This document shows positions 1 to 11,879 of a stretch of DNA of 64,000 nt, piece after piece (positions within the stretch are counted from its first letter, which is position 1; the number at the start of each line of letters is the position of its first letter). Origin of the DNA: Choristoneura fumiferana (taxonomy: Eukaryota; Arthropoda; Insecta; Lepidoptera; Tortricidae); assembly GCF_025370935.1 (NCBI RefSeq), contig NC_133479.1, forward strand, positions 17,963,239-18,027,238, read 5' to 3'. A model generated the notes under the pieces. That model did no database searches. It saw only the letters and a list, made by a program, of their open reading frames with translations, and was not told the origin of the DNA. Made by a program: the position numbers and the translations under genes.

Positions 1-2702
1 TGCCAATATGACGTCGGAGAATTTTTTAACTTTAGAACGTCATGGATGAAACTAAAATTATTATAAGGAACAGTGGATAGTTGGAAGGAATTTTTGTGCT
101 TAAGCCCGCACCAGCTAAAGTAGTTTGGAATAACATAAAAACGATTTAGAGATCATAGATATCCCGCTCGTGTCTGTATCCTGCTTCGAACAATGAATGG
201 GCAGAGTCTTTCTAACTAACATAGCCCACTTCGTACCAACAGCCTTGGATTTACCCGTAGATCATTTTATTACCGAGTCAGCAAATCCTTTAGATGAAAG
301 TTTTTCTATCCAAGAACTTAAAAATGTTTTTAAAATCTGTAAAAGATTCCACTCCGGGCCACGATGGCATACCATACTCCTTTATAGCCAAAGCAGGTGA
401 ACCTTTCCTTCAATATCTACTAAACCTGATAAACTGCATATTACATACAGGCCGTCCGCCTCTTCGGAAATCCAAATTGTTATTCCTATTCCCAAATCAT
501 CCAGAGATCCTAACGATCCACGATCATCGTCCTATAGCTTTATCCTCAGTGTTGCTCAAGATCTTAGAGCATCTAATAAAAACAGATTAGAATGGTTTAT
601 GGAGAGTGAGGGCCTGTTCGGGAATTCTCAGTACGGTTTTAGAAAGGGAAAAAGTACTATGGACAGTCTTAGCATTTTTACTTCTGACATTCGACTATCT
701 TTTTCGAGGGGAGAGTCAGTAGTCGCTGTGTTTTTGATGTGGAGGCCGCTTACGATAACGTCCAGCTCCCCATTCTCAGGGAAAAATTCGCAAGCTGAGA
801 ATTCCGGAGAGGTTGGCCAATCTCGTGGGTAACCTTCTTTCAGAACGAAATATTACTTTTCGCGGAAGAGATCCGCAAATCAACCCCTCGCGATTAGTCT
901 GGCGAGGACTACCGCAAGGATCTGTCTTAGTCCGCTATTATAAATTTATATACACATGACTTAGAGGAATCTGCTGCAGGTTGCCACTTTTTACAATATG
1001 CGGAGACTTACTTATTTACTCCACTAATAGCGATATACAATCTGCCAGTGAATCAATTTCTACATCCCTTCACTCAGTAAACTCGTGGCTAATAAGCAAT
1101 GGATTGTCTCTTTCACCGACTAAAAGTACCGCTGTCATGTTCACCCGAAACGAGTAATCCTATGCGTAAATATTTCAATCCACGGCGTGGATATTCCTAT
1201 AGCTCTCATCATAAATTTCTTGGGGTGGTTTTAGACTCCAAACTGACCGGTGCCTTGCATTTTGAACACATAGCCAAGAAATGTGAACGAGGTCTTAACA
1301 CACTTAGATGCCTCTCTGGGGTTTGGGGGGGGCCATCCAACGTCCCTTAGGCTGTTATACAATGCAACTGTTCGAACTGTATTAGATTATGGTTCATATC
1401 TGTTAGTTCCAGGTAACAAGGCAGGATTTAGAAGACTTGATCTCATACAGTCGAAAGCCTTAAGAATTATATCGGGAGCTATGAGATCAAGTCCTATAAA
1501 CGCGTTGCAGGTGGAATGCGCTGATCCCCTAAAACTTGCGTAGACAATTTCTGGCTGACAGCTTTTTATTTCGTGCTTCAGTTCTCTCACCACCCCATAC
1601 TTAACCGGTTGTTAGACATGAAATCTTCCCCCTATTGGAATTATAAAGATTTACCCTGCCTCGTGAAAAGTTTGCAGAAATTCAATCCATTAAGGACCCA
1701 GTGCACATCTAAAAATCTACCTCTGTTCGAGTTCAAATACAGCACTATTGTCTACCAGCCTAGAGTAATTCTGGACTTCGATATTTGTCATACGATCCAC
1801 ATGCGACGAATACCTCCATAAATTCTTAATCGAGAATGGCATGACTGGAACACGATTTACTCTGACGCTTCAAGCTATCCCCAGTTGGCTGCGTAGGTGT
1901 AGGAATATACCATCAATTAACATTATTCAAAAAGTAAAATGCCCGCCGGTTACCTCCGTATTACTGGGAATGTATAGGAGTATTGGAAAGTGTTAAATAC
2001 ATTTTAATTTTTAGTTAAAGAAAACCATTATATTTTCTGATTCACGTAGCTGCCTACAAGCTTTACTATCACCCTTTTTCTTTGTCAAGTTTCATAACCC
2101 AATTATATACCAAATCAAGGACTGTCTTATCACATGCAAATTACGGGGTTATGAAGTAACTCTTGTATGGGTCCGGGTCACTCGGGGTCACTGGCAAAGA
2201 AAAAGCTGACCAATTAGCCAGGACGCAGTAGTGGATGGCGACAAGGTCCCTTTCAAGAATTATTGTCATGACGTACTAACATTATCGTCTGAATCATTAA
2301 TGCACGCATGGTCTTCCTATTGGAAAATATCTAGCAAAAATAAGGGTAGGCTATTTTCTCTAGTCACCTGCAGTCTAAAGAAACATGGTTCGCTAAATCA
2401 TTCATTCCAAAAGTATTGCTCAACATCATCCGAATGCGTCTGGGACATTGTTGCATTGCCTCATCTGGCGAAATTCACATTAGGGACTCTCCCTCTGCGA
2501 GTGTGGAATGGATGAGGGTTCCCTTAACATATTTTTCTTTGCTTGTGACAAATACGACAATACTGCCTTCTATGACGAGCTGATTAGATTGAAGGTTCCG
2601 TTTCCTACTCATGTTTTAGAGCTTCTGCAATTTAAGCAAAACAAAAAGAAATATTTTTTGCACTTGCACAATTCTGTCAGCAAAAACGATCTCAATCTGT
2701 AA
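1..2702 (+). pseudogene. Decayed non-LTR retrotransposon ORF2 (RT + RNase H), 5' end outside window
   Basis: Remnants of one LINE protein lie in order across all three + frames. An N-terminal RT-fingers piece is near 300-590 (S-x-PGHDGIPYSFI style, then the P-I-A-L-S motif). An RT palm piece follows at 599-720 (QYGFRKGKSTMD). A damaged YA-x-D catalytic motif is near 995-1010, an RT thumb region with KFLGVVLD at about 1215-1240, an RNase H start (YSDAS) near 1857, and a WVRGHSG..G..KADQLA-like RNase H end near 2165-2225. The last ORF (2508-2702) closes the protein. Frameshifts and stops break it repeatedly, so it is not functional. An RNase H domain in a LINE fits I/R1/LOA-type clades; the exact clade is not assigned. 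Confidence 0.85.
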
Positions 2703-2894
2703 TTGTACATTTATTATGAAATAGAGTATATATAGATAAAATATATAAATCGTAATTACTCAGTTCTATTTTTTGTGGTGGTTTAGGTACCTACTTACCT
2801 ACTAAACACTCTCTGGGTATTAATTAAACAACCGCGGCCTTAAGTGCTCTTGGCCTTTAGTTTTGCTGCAGTAGGAATATCAGGTAGGGTAGTG

Positions 2895-2994
2895 NNNNNN
2901 NNNNNNNNNNNNNNNNNNNNNNNNNNNNNNNNNNNNNNNNNNNNNNNNNNNNNNNNNNNNNNNNNNNNNNNNNNNNNNNNNNNNNNNNNNNNNN
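2895..2994. other. Assembly gap of 100 N
   Basis: Exactly 100 N, the conventional size for a gap of unknown length. It sits immediately left of the first copy of the duplicated segment. Confidence 0.99.
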
Positions 2995-3887
2995 AATTTT
3001 AGTTTATTATTTGATTTAATTAATGACATGGTTAAGTTACATAAATACGTCAATTTAAGCTCCCTTAAAAAAAGCCTGGCTGCCGGTAAAACACTGTATT
3101 TAAAGCTTTCAATTAGTTGAAAAATGTATACTAACTCGTAGCAGGAACATTCGTTTTATAAAGTACGCGAGGACTCACGAGATTATGTCTATGTTTAGAT
3201 ATACGTTAGAATCCGATTATAACGACGCACAAGAGACCCGGTGATATTACGTCGTACTATGTACTTTCACACACACACACAAAAATCACGCCTGTATTCC
3301 CAAATGGGGTAGGCAGAGCACACGAAACGTTACCGCTTCGGAGCCACTTTTAGCAATTGTAATAGCAATGTAATTTCATGGTGGCTCATATTAAAACCAA
3401 ACATGCCTATACTTACGTCGCTAAAAAACGGTTCTTTTAAATGCGAAGTCGTACTAAACGGACTACACTGTAGTATCAAAATATTTATATTACGTATAAT
3501 GAATGAGAGGTTGAAATTAGTTAATTAGTTTTTAGAATGAATGGTTTCTTGGCTTAAGGTCCTTATCCGTTTAGCATCTAGACAATGTGTTTGCTTACTA
3601 GATCAGAATCAAGAAAGCATTTGCAAAAAAAAAATTACATCCGACCGCGACCATGCCCGATGGTATGCAAATGCGTAGCATGTTTGCTAAGTAAATATCC
3701 ATTAATCACAATCTGGCAAGTAAAGATTTATCGCTATATAGCACGAAAATTTCTCCAACTTTAATACCTTAGAGGGGAAAAATTCTAAAAGTATCCCTTT
3801 CTCTTCACGCCCAGGGCAGATCTGCTGGCATTTTGACGGAAATCTTTTCCGTAGTAAAATACTTTTTAGGGTTCCGTACCCGAAGGG

Positions 3888-4030
3888 TATTCAAATTCAA
3901 ATTCAAATTATTTATTCAGTAAATAGGCCGCAATGGGCACTGTTACACGTCATTTTTAAACTACCAGCGCTTTCGGAAGGACCATAATTGCCAAGAAGAA
4001 TGCGCCGCAAGAATCTTGGCATAAAGACAT
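3888..4030 (-). repeat. LINE 3'-end fragment
   Basis: A (TCAAAT)n tract followed by an AT-rich stretch and a block with the ACCAGCGCTTTCGGAAGG and GCCAAGAAGAATGCGCCGCAAGAA motifs reads as the 3' tail of a lepidopteran LINE on the minus strand. The same block is at about 61796-61930 in copy 2. Confidence 0.5.
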
Positions 4031-4858
4031 TTTTTCAAAATAAAATAATTACAAATAAAATACTTAAAAACTACAGTAATGACAAAATAATAATAATAAT
4101 AATACTGGGATGTATGGGGTCCCTTAATTACAAAACGAAACGCTAACTATATTTAAGTTCAGTAGAAGTGTAGAATGCTTCCACCGTCATAAATAAAATA
4201 AAAATAATAATAATTTAATTCTGAAATATACATTTCAGGTCAAGTAACCATAAAGCTTTTGGATTCCGAAGGCAAGCTCACGTCTGCCGCCCACAAAGTT
4301 AGCTCACACGCACTCATGTCATGCTCTGAAAGCAGAGCGGTACCGAAGACATGGTATTGTTTCCGTTCCCATAAGCTCTATGGGATCGTCTTGGGAACTT
4401 CGACGTCGCGAGCCTGTGACTAGAATTAAACTAAAAATATACAAGTTTAAAATCCATAAGCTTAACAATATACAGCCTTAAATATAATAAGGGGATGTAT
4501 AAAGTCCCTGACTTAATAATAAAATTCCTAATCTACATAATTCAGAGATGTATATAGTCTCTAAATGTCAAAGTAAACTAATTAAGTAAATTAATTCAAA
4601 TATTCAATCTTCAGAGGTGTAAAAAGCCTCCAATGTCAAAAAAAATAATAATTAAGTATTAAAATAAAGAGATAGAGATGTATAAGGTTTCCAAATGTCA
4701 AACAAATAAATATTTTGAAATTAAATTCTGCAACGCGGACAACGGCAACAGAACCAGAAACTAGACACGAAATGCGCCGGGACACTGCCAAGTCACACTT
4801 CACAACACTATACAATACAAATACACCGACATAAACGGTTTTAATCGGCAAAAACGAA

Positions 4859-5066
4859 GAAGCAGCAGTGCTTGCACTGTTGTGTTTCGGCATGGAGAGT
4901 AAGACAGCCGGTGAAATTACTGGCTTCTGAGGTATTCCATCTTAGGCCTCTAGGTTGGCAACGCATCTGCAATAGCCCTGGCGTTGCAGATGTTTATGGG
5001 CGGTGGTGATCTCTTACCATCAGGAGACCCACTTGCTCGTTTGCCATCAAGTCGAAAAAAAAAAAA
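4859..5066 (+). mobile_element. SINE-like / short LINE-tail element with poly-A
   Basis: A ~200-bp block begins GAAGCAGCAGTGCTTGCACTG, contains GGGCGGTGGTGATCTCTTACC and CAGGAGACCCACTTGCTCG, and ends in 12 A. It is absent from the otherwise matching copy 2 (near 62866), which proves a discrete insertion or presence/absence difference. Relatives are at 14575-14700, 33223-33432, 34775-34866, 38650-38795 and, divergent and inverted, 43765-43845. Confidence 0.8.
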
Positions 5067-5654
5067 CACTATTACTAAGACTTCGCTCTCCGTCCGTCTG
5101 TCACCAGGCTGTATCTCATGAACCGTGATAGTAAGACAGTTGAAATTTTCACAGATTATGTATAACTGTGGCCGCTATACTAAAAAACAGAATGAAATAA
5201 ATATTTTAGGCGGGCTCCCATACCAAAAGTGATTTTTTTGCCGTTCCGGCCTTCAAACTAACTCGTTCATCTATTGCTTACTTTCCAGCCTCTACAACAA
5301 TGTACAATTGTTGTTGACTCCACCGGATTGTTTAACGAAAACCTATATACACTACTGATACTGACAGTACAAAACCCCGATCCAATCACCGAAAACCGAT
5401 CAATTAGAAGGTCAAACCACGCCGGCTTTATCAACAACCAATCTATTGTACGAGACAATGCCCCGTTAAGAAGGGCGGGCCTCCGTCGCGGACCCTTGGT
5501 AGGGTCTCAAGGGTACTCTGCAACCCTCGACGAGCGAAAATGTATGTGGAACCAGAATTTCAACAGTCATGTTTGAGATTATGAATAACAAAGGAGGCCG
5601 TCATGGCAACAGTGTTTTTAGATGAGGCCTGAGTAGGCATTGTATGTTGTAAAA

Positions 5655-5850
5655 GTTCTCAAAAGGAGACCGTGGTTGTCCACAGCGTAGGACGTCTACC
5701 AACGAGATGGCAGGATGACCTGGTAAAAGCCGCGGGTGGGTTGTGGGACGGTTGCAGACCGCTTCCAACCAAAGCAAATGGAGGTCTAGAGGGGAAGCCT
5801 ATGGTCAAAGTAGACGTCCTACGGCTGATATGTTGAGCCGTTGACTAAAG
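5655..5850 (+). mobile_element. LINE 3' end (RTE-like C-terminus remnant)
   Basis: Degenerate translation reads ..RRPTNEMAG..DLVKAAG.. through to a GEAYGQ-SRRPTADM-like end, matching the GRPPTRWTDDLVKAAG...SMGEAYVQQWTS terminus style of the LINE remnant at 45869-47496. Only the last ~60 codons and tail remain. Confidence 0.65.
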
Positions 5851-6066
5851 GTGCGATTCCATAGCTGAATACCTGCAGCACCATGCGATTTATTGCCTCC
5901 ATGGCTTATAATCTACTAGCCTTTACCTTCAGGTTTGCATAATCACAAAACTTACAATAATCACGTAGTCTTCAATGTGGTCAATGAAATTTTATTCATG
6001 GACATAATTGTCGATTTTGGTAACGCAAAAGATATGGAAGTTAAAATACTTCACGGTCTTTCACAG

Positions 6067-6336
6067 TCTAAATACGTCCCACTGCAGGGCTAAGGCCTCC
6101 TCTCAAAGTTCGAGGGCTTGAGCTATAGTTCCAACGTAGGCCCGGAGCCGATTGGAAACTGCACAACCCGTTGAATTTCTTCGTAGACGTGTGTTGTTCA
6201 CCATAAAGTTCATGGTATTTTTTTTTTGTAATTTTGGACATGAACTGCGAAAAACTCAAAGGTGCAAGCCCGGGCTGGAACCCATGACTCTGTTTGAGAG
6301 GCCTTAAGTCGAACTACTAGGCCACCACGACAGCCA
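6067..6336 (-). mobile_element. tRNA-headed SINE, minus strand
   Basis: Reads on the minus strand as a degenerate tRNA-like head (ends near 6334; GCTGTCGTGGTGGCCTAGTAG, B-box-like region around 6268-6290), a body, and a 3' part ending ...GCAGTGGGACGTATTTAGAC. Same family as the better copy at 33925-34229. The 3' part is repeated at 63897-64000 in copy 2, where the window ends inside it. Confidence 0.75.
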
Positions 6337-8116
6337 CCTAATTATGTCGTGTATTTAACTCCCTCAAATGTCCATTATCACAGCCACTTTATCAAGTTCA
6401 ATATTACGATTTAAAATTCTTGAAACTTTTCAATTTCCATACAAACTTTAAACAAATCAGCAGCTTTGAAAGTCGCTACAATAACGGCATTGTAAGCGAA
6501 AAGGCAAGTACTGCGGACTACTCTAAAATTAAAAATTTGAAGTTCCTTTTTGCTCTTCTTTCCTATTAAATGCTATTAGCGTGAATGGGATAGCATGATA
6601 CGAAGTTCGAATTCAAATTTCGTTATAAGACCTGGCCCTATACGACGAAGAGCAAAAATCCAACTTATATTACTCAACACGATATTATTCAACACGAGAG
6701 TGAGTGGGACGGTACGAAACGAACATCGATTTTCAAATTTCGTAGTAGCCCGTGAGCTTGGCCGTCGATTAAGCTGAGATCAGGAAAGTAATTAAAAATT
6801 CAGCTTGACTATTTGTGTTAAGTATCGTTTGTTCGCAGGAGTCCTTATCTGCTGTTTGAATTTGTAACTTGCCGGGATTACGCTTAATCTAGGATCTGCT
6901 GAGTTTAGCCTTGAAGATGGTTTAGGTGTTAACCCTTTGACCATTATTTTTTTAAAAGCAATGAATCGAGAACTTTAACGATACGCACAGCATGAATGAT
7001 TTTTTTTATGATTTTTGAGAAGAGAGAAATGTATATATTATTGCAGGGTTTCCGAATTATGAGACGGCAATATGTTTACCGCTACCAGCCAAGGGCATTA
7101 AGTGACAAGACCGTCATGTCAGTTTGCCGGGGGAACTACGGGTGGCACGACGTATCTAAAATAAATAAATTAAAAACCAATAGATGATAAGAAATAATTA
7201 AAACCTTTATTTAACTTAAAACTGAATTCTTTCAAATAAATAACCGGGCAAGAGCATATCGGGCCATTGAAGTATTGAATTAAGCTATTGCTCCATATAT
7301 AAATCAATAACAATTGTAGCCTAACCACCCTTCCTTTAATAAACACCAGACACTTAACGGATAGTGGCAAATATATTGCCGTCTTCATTTTTTTAAATTA
7401 TCAAATAACAGATTTTTTTTCTTTAAACTTTATATCGCCAATCTTGTCTCTGAAAGTAGAGAATTGTGACTATCGGATAAATCCAGCAAACAAAATTTTA
7501 TTTACAAACATTTTTGTTCAATTGTAAGGAATAGTTAAAAATCTAAGTTCAGGCCTAAGAATCATCATTTAACATGGGTTGGAATAACGTTTATCTGCTA
7601 TTCTTTTTTCGTAAATTGGTACGAGTATGTTCTCTTATGCGAACAAAAGTTATATTAACTAACAACACGTTCATTGAGAAAAAAATAAAATATCTGAGTC
7701 GTATGACGGCAAATATCTTGCCGTTACCCACTAAAGGGTTAAAGGGGTTTGGGCCCTACATCGCATTTGATCATAACCTAACCAAGTTACAAAAGTAGTA
7801 AATTTCTTCGACATTGTTTATACAAAGTTCAGTATCTAAAAAGGGCTAAACTGATTTTGATAAAACATAGCTAAGAGAAGAGATGCATTTGAAATTTGCG
7901 ATGATTTTGCAATATCTGAATTAATTATGGCAAATATGCGTTACGGGGCAATGAATGTCTGTGTTAAGACAGTTTTATCTTTCGAAAAACCTCTGTCCTC
8001 CCTTTTTTTCCCGAACAAAACGGGACTACGAAACACTGTGGCATGCTCGATATTTTTACGGTATGTTTTTAAGATATTAAAATATTTGCTTTCACGCCCG
8101 TAAAGCGGCTCGTAGA
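6337..8116. other. No gene recognised; AT-rich spacer with small repeats
   Basis: No supported coding region. 6590-6765 contains arms related to the small palindromic MITE at 37016-37138 (AAGTTCGAATTCAAATTTCG and its partner TTTTCAAATTTCGTAGTAGCCC). 7945-8105 shares a block with 15145-15310 in the opposite orientation (the TTACGGGGCAATGAATGTCTG motif). Nothing further was seen. Confidence 0.5.
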
Positions 8117-8231
8117 CGGGCCATATTTGCACTGCAATATGTGGCCGGCAACTATTAGTGTCCCTCTCTTACTCACATGTTAGACAGAGACACCAATAGT
8201 TGCCGGCATATTGCAGTGAAAATATGGCCCG
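8117..8231. mobile_element. Perfect-arm foldback MITE (115 bp)
   Basis: CGGGCCATATTTGCACTGCA at the left is mirrored by TGCAGTGAAAATATGGCCCG at the right. The next inner pair is GCCGGCAACTATTAGTGTC / GACACCAATAGTTGCCGGC. The loop is about 35 bp. This is a hairpin-type non-autonomous DNA element. Confidence 0.8.
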
Positions 8232-8251
8232 ACTATACTTCAGCTTGTCTA

Positions 8252-9107
8252 TGTCGGCGGCCGATCGTAAAATCCGCCAGATCACGAAATTCCTAGGCAT
8301 ATCGTGAAACGCCGCCATTTCATGATATGCCTAAACGTTGGCCAGGCATATCACGATGTGCCTGAGAATAATACGGCAGATCGATTAGAGCAACGCATTC
8401 GTCGATATTCCTAGCTCTATACCGGGCACATCGTAAAATAGTTCTTATTTGGCCACTGGTGGCGCTGCGTATGCAATGGCGGCCGTGACCAGCTGACCGC
8501 CCGTGTTTGTTTAGCGCGTGAAAAAATGTCGGCGTCGCAACAAAATGATCTTTAAACCGAAAATAGTGATTGAATTCAAAATAGAAGTGCAAAAGAAGCT
8601 TTTGAACATCAGCTCCGTTCTTTTTATGTGAATCAAACGGATTCTGTGCACAATGTGAAAAAACCGTGGACGTCTGCCCGTATTTTAGAGGTTAGAATTT
8701 TGTTGGTAAATAAAGTATTCACTAGTTGTTATTTATTTATATAGAAAATTTAGGTACGACGAGCGAAGCGAGGAGTGGTTAGTATTCATTGTGATTACGA
8801 CGCACGAGCCGAGCGAGCGAGCGAGCGTGCCGCGGCAGCGGCCGGCGAAGTGCCAGAACCGATATGGCGGCGTTCATGATATGCCTAGGAATTCATGATC
8901 TGCCTGAACTGGCCAAATCATGAAATGGCGGCGCTTCATGATATGCCTAGGAATTTTCATGATCTGCCTAAACGTCGCTAGGCAAATCGCTAAACGGTGA
9001 GTTATCAACGATATGGCGGATGTCCTTAGCCAATTCATGAAATGGCGGCATTTCATGATATGCCTAGGAATTTCGTGATCTGGCGGATTTACGATCGGCC
9101 GCCGACA
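8252..9107. mobile_element. 856-bp DNA element with long TIRs and internal motif repeats
   Basis: The ends are TGTCGGCGGCCGATCGTAAA and its inverted match TTTACGATCGGCCGCCGACA, flanked by a direct TCTA on each side (8248-8251, 9108-9111). The arms contain many copies of a CATGATATGCCTAGGAATT / ATGGCGGCGTTTCATGAT motif in both orientations, giving subterminal repeats. The GC-rich centre has a (GAGC)n-like run near 8810-8830. No transposase ORF is visible, so it is non-autonomous. A 5'-truncated relative is at 17455-17724. Confidence 0.85.
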
Positions 9108-9324
9108 TCTACACAGTGGCGCCAACTGGTTAGAGCGAAAACGGTAGCCCTCATTTCAAAATCAAAGTCCGTATCGTACGGTCCCTCTCATTCTCGTACT
9201 AAAAAATAAAAGCGTCAGCGGGAAGGCAAGATCCGAAGTTCGAATTTTGCTCTTCGTAGTATAGAACCTGATCTAATGTATCATGCAAACGAAGTCGAGG
9301 GTAAAGGCCAGTTGTCCTGAACCT

Positions 9325-9405
9325 CATATAGTCATCATCATCATCTCAGTCGTAGGACGTCCACCAGTTGCGTCGGTTGGCAGCGGCTTGCATCCACCAT
9401 GAACT
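9325..9405 (-). mobile_element. LINE 3'-end fragment
   Basis: The CATCATCATCATC tail followed by GTAGGACGTCCACCAGTTGCG reads on the minus strand as the RTE-like terminal block (..VQQWTS..) with an ATG-rich tail. Very short and decayed. Confidence 0.5.
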
Positions 9406-9411
9406 AGTAGT

Positions 9412-11601
9412 TAGTTGTGATAGCCGGGTGTCTGCCGGGGATTTGTAGTGTGTCTCTCCACACACACATACTCTCTACCCATATAATATAAATACATGTA
9501 GTGTTAGCATAAGCTCTAGAATAAAGTCAGATATTGAACCCAAAGGCTCCTTTACGCTCATCCTCACAGATTCTTAGCACCCGTTGCCCCGCCGTTACCA
9601 CGACCGCTACCGTAGTCGGGACTAGCGGGGCTGCCGGGGACTAAGGGCCTGGGTGAAAATTGTGCTTTAATTTGAGGTTTATGAGGGGGGGTATAGTACA
9701 TAACTCATACAGTACCCGGCGATAAAGATTGCACATCGGTTTTCGGAAAAAGACAATTGGCGGTTCACGACGATTTCCGAACACTGGCGATCGTCCATCA
9801 ATTACCGTAATTATTAAGTGACGTTTTATGTCAAATAAATATTTCACCTATATAGACTTAATTAGTTTACGTCAAACATGTAAGCTTAGGATATCTATAG
9901 AGAGCTGTTGCAACTACTAGAAAAAGGATAGTTCCCTCTTTTTCCTAAAGATACCACCGTAGAATTGAAAGTTTTGGGGGGTTTCAACAACTCATTATTA
10001 TATATTTCATCTAAATGCGTCCGTACTCTATTGCACCTGTACAACGACTGACAATCGTCACAGACTACTAAGAGATACTAACGTATGACAATCGTGACAT
10101 AAGTAGTGTGTGACAACGCTCTACGAAGCCGAAATTAGCCGAATCTCTTTCCAAAGACCGATGTGCAATCTTTATGGCTGGGTAGGTACTGTAAACGCGT
10201 GGTACACGCTATAAACAGGTGACACTTCAGGTGCTTTATTACGTCCTAAATTCTAGAATAACTGCGTCACTGTTATTGTTTTAACTATCCGCGAGTACCT
10301 CTTACAAAGTGAATAAGCCTATGATTAACGACTTTGTGTTTAGGTCACTCTACCAGTGTCAGCTTGCTCAAAGCTATGTTTAAGCTATTACATTTATTTA
10401 TTTTCATGACTATAGTTCTTACCATAGCAGATTAAACTTAATCTATTGCGATAGAATAGAATATATAGATGCCTACTTAGTTTTTACAAAAAACAACATT
10501 TTTTTATATGTACCATAATATAGACAAAGTTGAGGATCTGAGAACAAGAGAGAAGATTATTTTACTACATAGCAATAAAATTATAACATCAAAAACACAT
10601 TTTTGTAAATTCCCGGTATCTCAATTCAATTGCTAAGGCAAATGGTTTATGCGTTCAAAGCTGCTCGTAAAGGCTAGTTTGAAAAGCATTCCTTTTTCGA
10701 TTCTTTTGTATAGAAGTATATTCGAAACATATACCTTCTCACTCTATCACTAGCATACGGTGTAAGCAAGTCCTACTCGTATATTCAAGTAATCGTTTTA
10801 CCCTCGACCTTTCCAAACTGATAGGTTGAACACGAATTAATACCGACATTCGTATATTACGACCCGAATTGATATGTATCTAGCGAATTAGATAGCATAA
10901 CTATCTAGCTGCAGCTTTGCGATTGTGTGAGTGACTCCCAAATGGCCAATGCGCGGGGGTATAGCTTTGTGTGAGTGCACAGAGACAGTGTGGAGCGTCG
11001 TTCAGGATATGTACGAGTATGTCACACAGACACAAAGTCGCGACTGTACCAACGTGGTATAAACATTTGAATAACGTATAGTCACGTGCAATTAAGTATC
11101 TGTTTTGACATTTAATATTATTATTGCAGGAATTTGTTTCGATGGGAATAATGTCACGATTTCTAATAGAAAATAGATACTAGGAAATAATATTATTATG
11201 TATTTCTGTATACGCCCTCTTTTATGTTTTGAAGAGGTTTGCTTTACGCGTTTAAAAAAAATATTTGAAGATAACGTAAACTCTCTATAATTCAGATAGT
11301 GATTATTCATAAACTCCTAACGATTTCTCTAGGGACGAGACGAATTTATTTTTTTCAATAAAATACATAAAATGTCATGTAAATTAAAAGGAGTACAAAA
11401 TTAACTGTTGAGAACTATGCGTGTTGTACTAATAGCCTGGCCTTCTGCCGTATTTAATTTACATTATTTAATTAAATAGGTCTCTATATTAGTATGTTTA
11501 TTCATTAGGCAATGCATTGCCTAGTACCCAATATTACTAGCTTTGCTTAGCGTATCAGTTGTCCAATTATATTTATTTATTTATTGACTCATGTTGTCCA
11601 C
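9412..11601. other. No gene recognised; sequence upstream of first visible exon
   Basis: No coding region, RNA gene or clear transposon end could be supported. 9120-9260 has pieces of the small palindromic family also seen near 6590 and 37016. The rest reads as AT-rich non-coding sequence, plausibly intron of the cyclase-like gene. Confidence 0.4.
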
Positions 11602-11749
11602 AGAAGAGGAAGGCACAGAATTGGAGCTGGAAGCCCTGTACAGAAGATACTGCGTCCGATTGAAACACGCTCTCTTCGTGTCGGCGCTCTGCGTCACTCT
11701 ACTGTTCACGCTTATACTGCTGTGCGCTGTGTGCATCTTGCATTCAAAT
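11602..11749 (+). CDS. Adenylyl cyclase-like exon A (transmembrane segment 1)
   Basis: The coding exon is preceded by a pyrimidine/AT-rich tract and TTGTCCACAG and followed by the donor GTGAGTA. It encodes EEEGTELELEALYRRYCVRL then a single hydrophobic helix (LFVSALCVTLLFTLILLCAVC). The layout, a short acidic L-E-x-LYxRY-xxRL lead-in followed by TM1, resembles the start of the first membrane cassette of transmembrane adenylyl cyclases. It ends in phase 0, matching the next exon at 31922. An alternative is initiation at ATG 11591, which is in frame, but the strong acceptor makes an internal exon more likely. The catalytic domains are not in the window, so the family assignment rests on topology and lead-in only. 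Confidence 0.7.
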
Positions 11750-11827
11750 GTGAGTATATATTTAGGGTTCCCTACCTTTTGGGTAACAAATGGAACCCTA
11801 TTATTGTGCCCTTGTTCCTCGTACATA

Positions 11828-11867
11828 AGAGGAAGGCACAGAACTGGAGCTGGAAGCCCTGTTCAGA
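11828..11867 (+). repeat. Duplicated fragment of exon A in the intron
   Basis: 40 bp (AAGAGGAAGGCACAGAACTG...CTGTTCAG) matches the first 40 bp of exon A (11602-11641) with only two mismatches, 226 bp downstream. It is followed by a stop (TTGAGTGA), so it is not an exon duplicate that could replace the original. Confidence 0.85.
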
Positions 11868-11879
11868 TTTTGTTGAGTG

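Larger units (their letters stand above)
2995..6169 (+). repeat. Duplicated segment, copy 1 (uninterrupted)
   Basis: Nearly identical, with scattered substitutions and 1-2 base indels, to 49243-49508 joined to 61165-64000. This copy lacks the 11.65-kb LTR element and so preserves the empty target site at about 3247-3267 (GTCGTACTATGTAC). It carries a SINE-like insertion (4859-5066) that copy 2 lacks, and lacks the CA microsatellite block seen in copy 2. It begins directly after an N gap. No convincing host gene was seen inside. It could be a true segmental duplication or two haplotypes placed in one scaffold. Confidence 0.9.

Noticed and set aside
5274..5576. 100-aa ORF conserved in both copies of the duplicated segment (also 63076-63393), preceded by TTACTTTCCAG
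   Set aside because: Conservation is explained by the recent duplication; several of the few differences change amino acids, no donor or family was recognised, and it overlaps common repeat sequence.
9412..9650. Possible solo LTR (region with TAAGCTCTAGAATAAAGTCAG and a GTTACCACGACCGC end)
   Set aside because: No TG/CA ends, target duplication or second copy could be established by eye.
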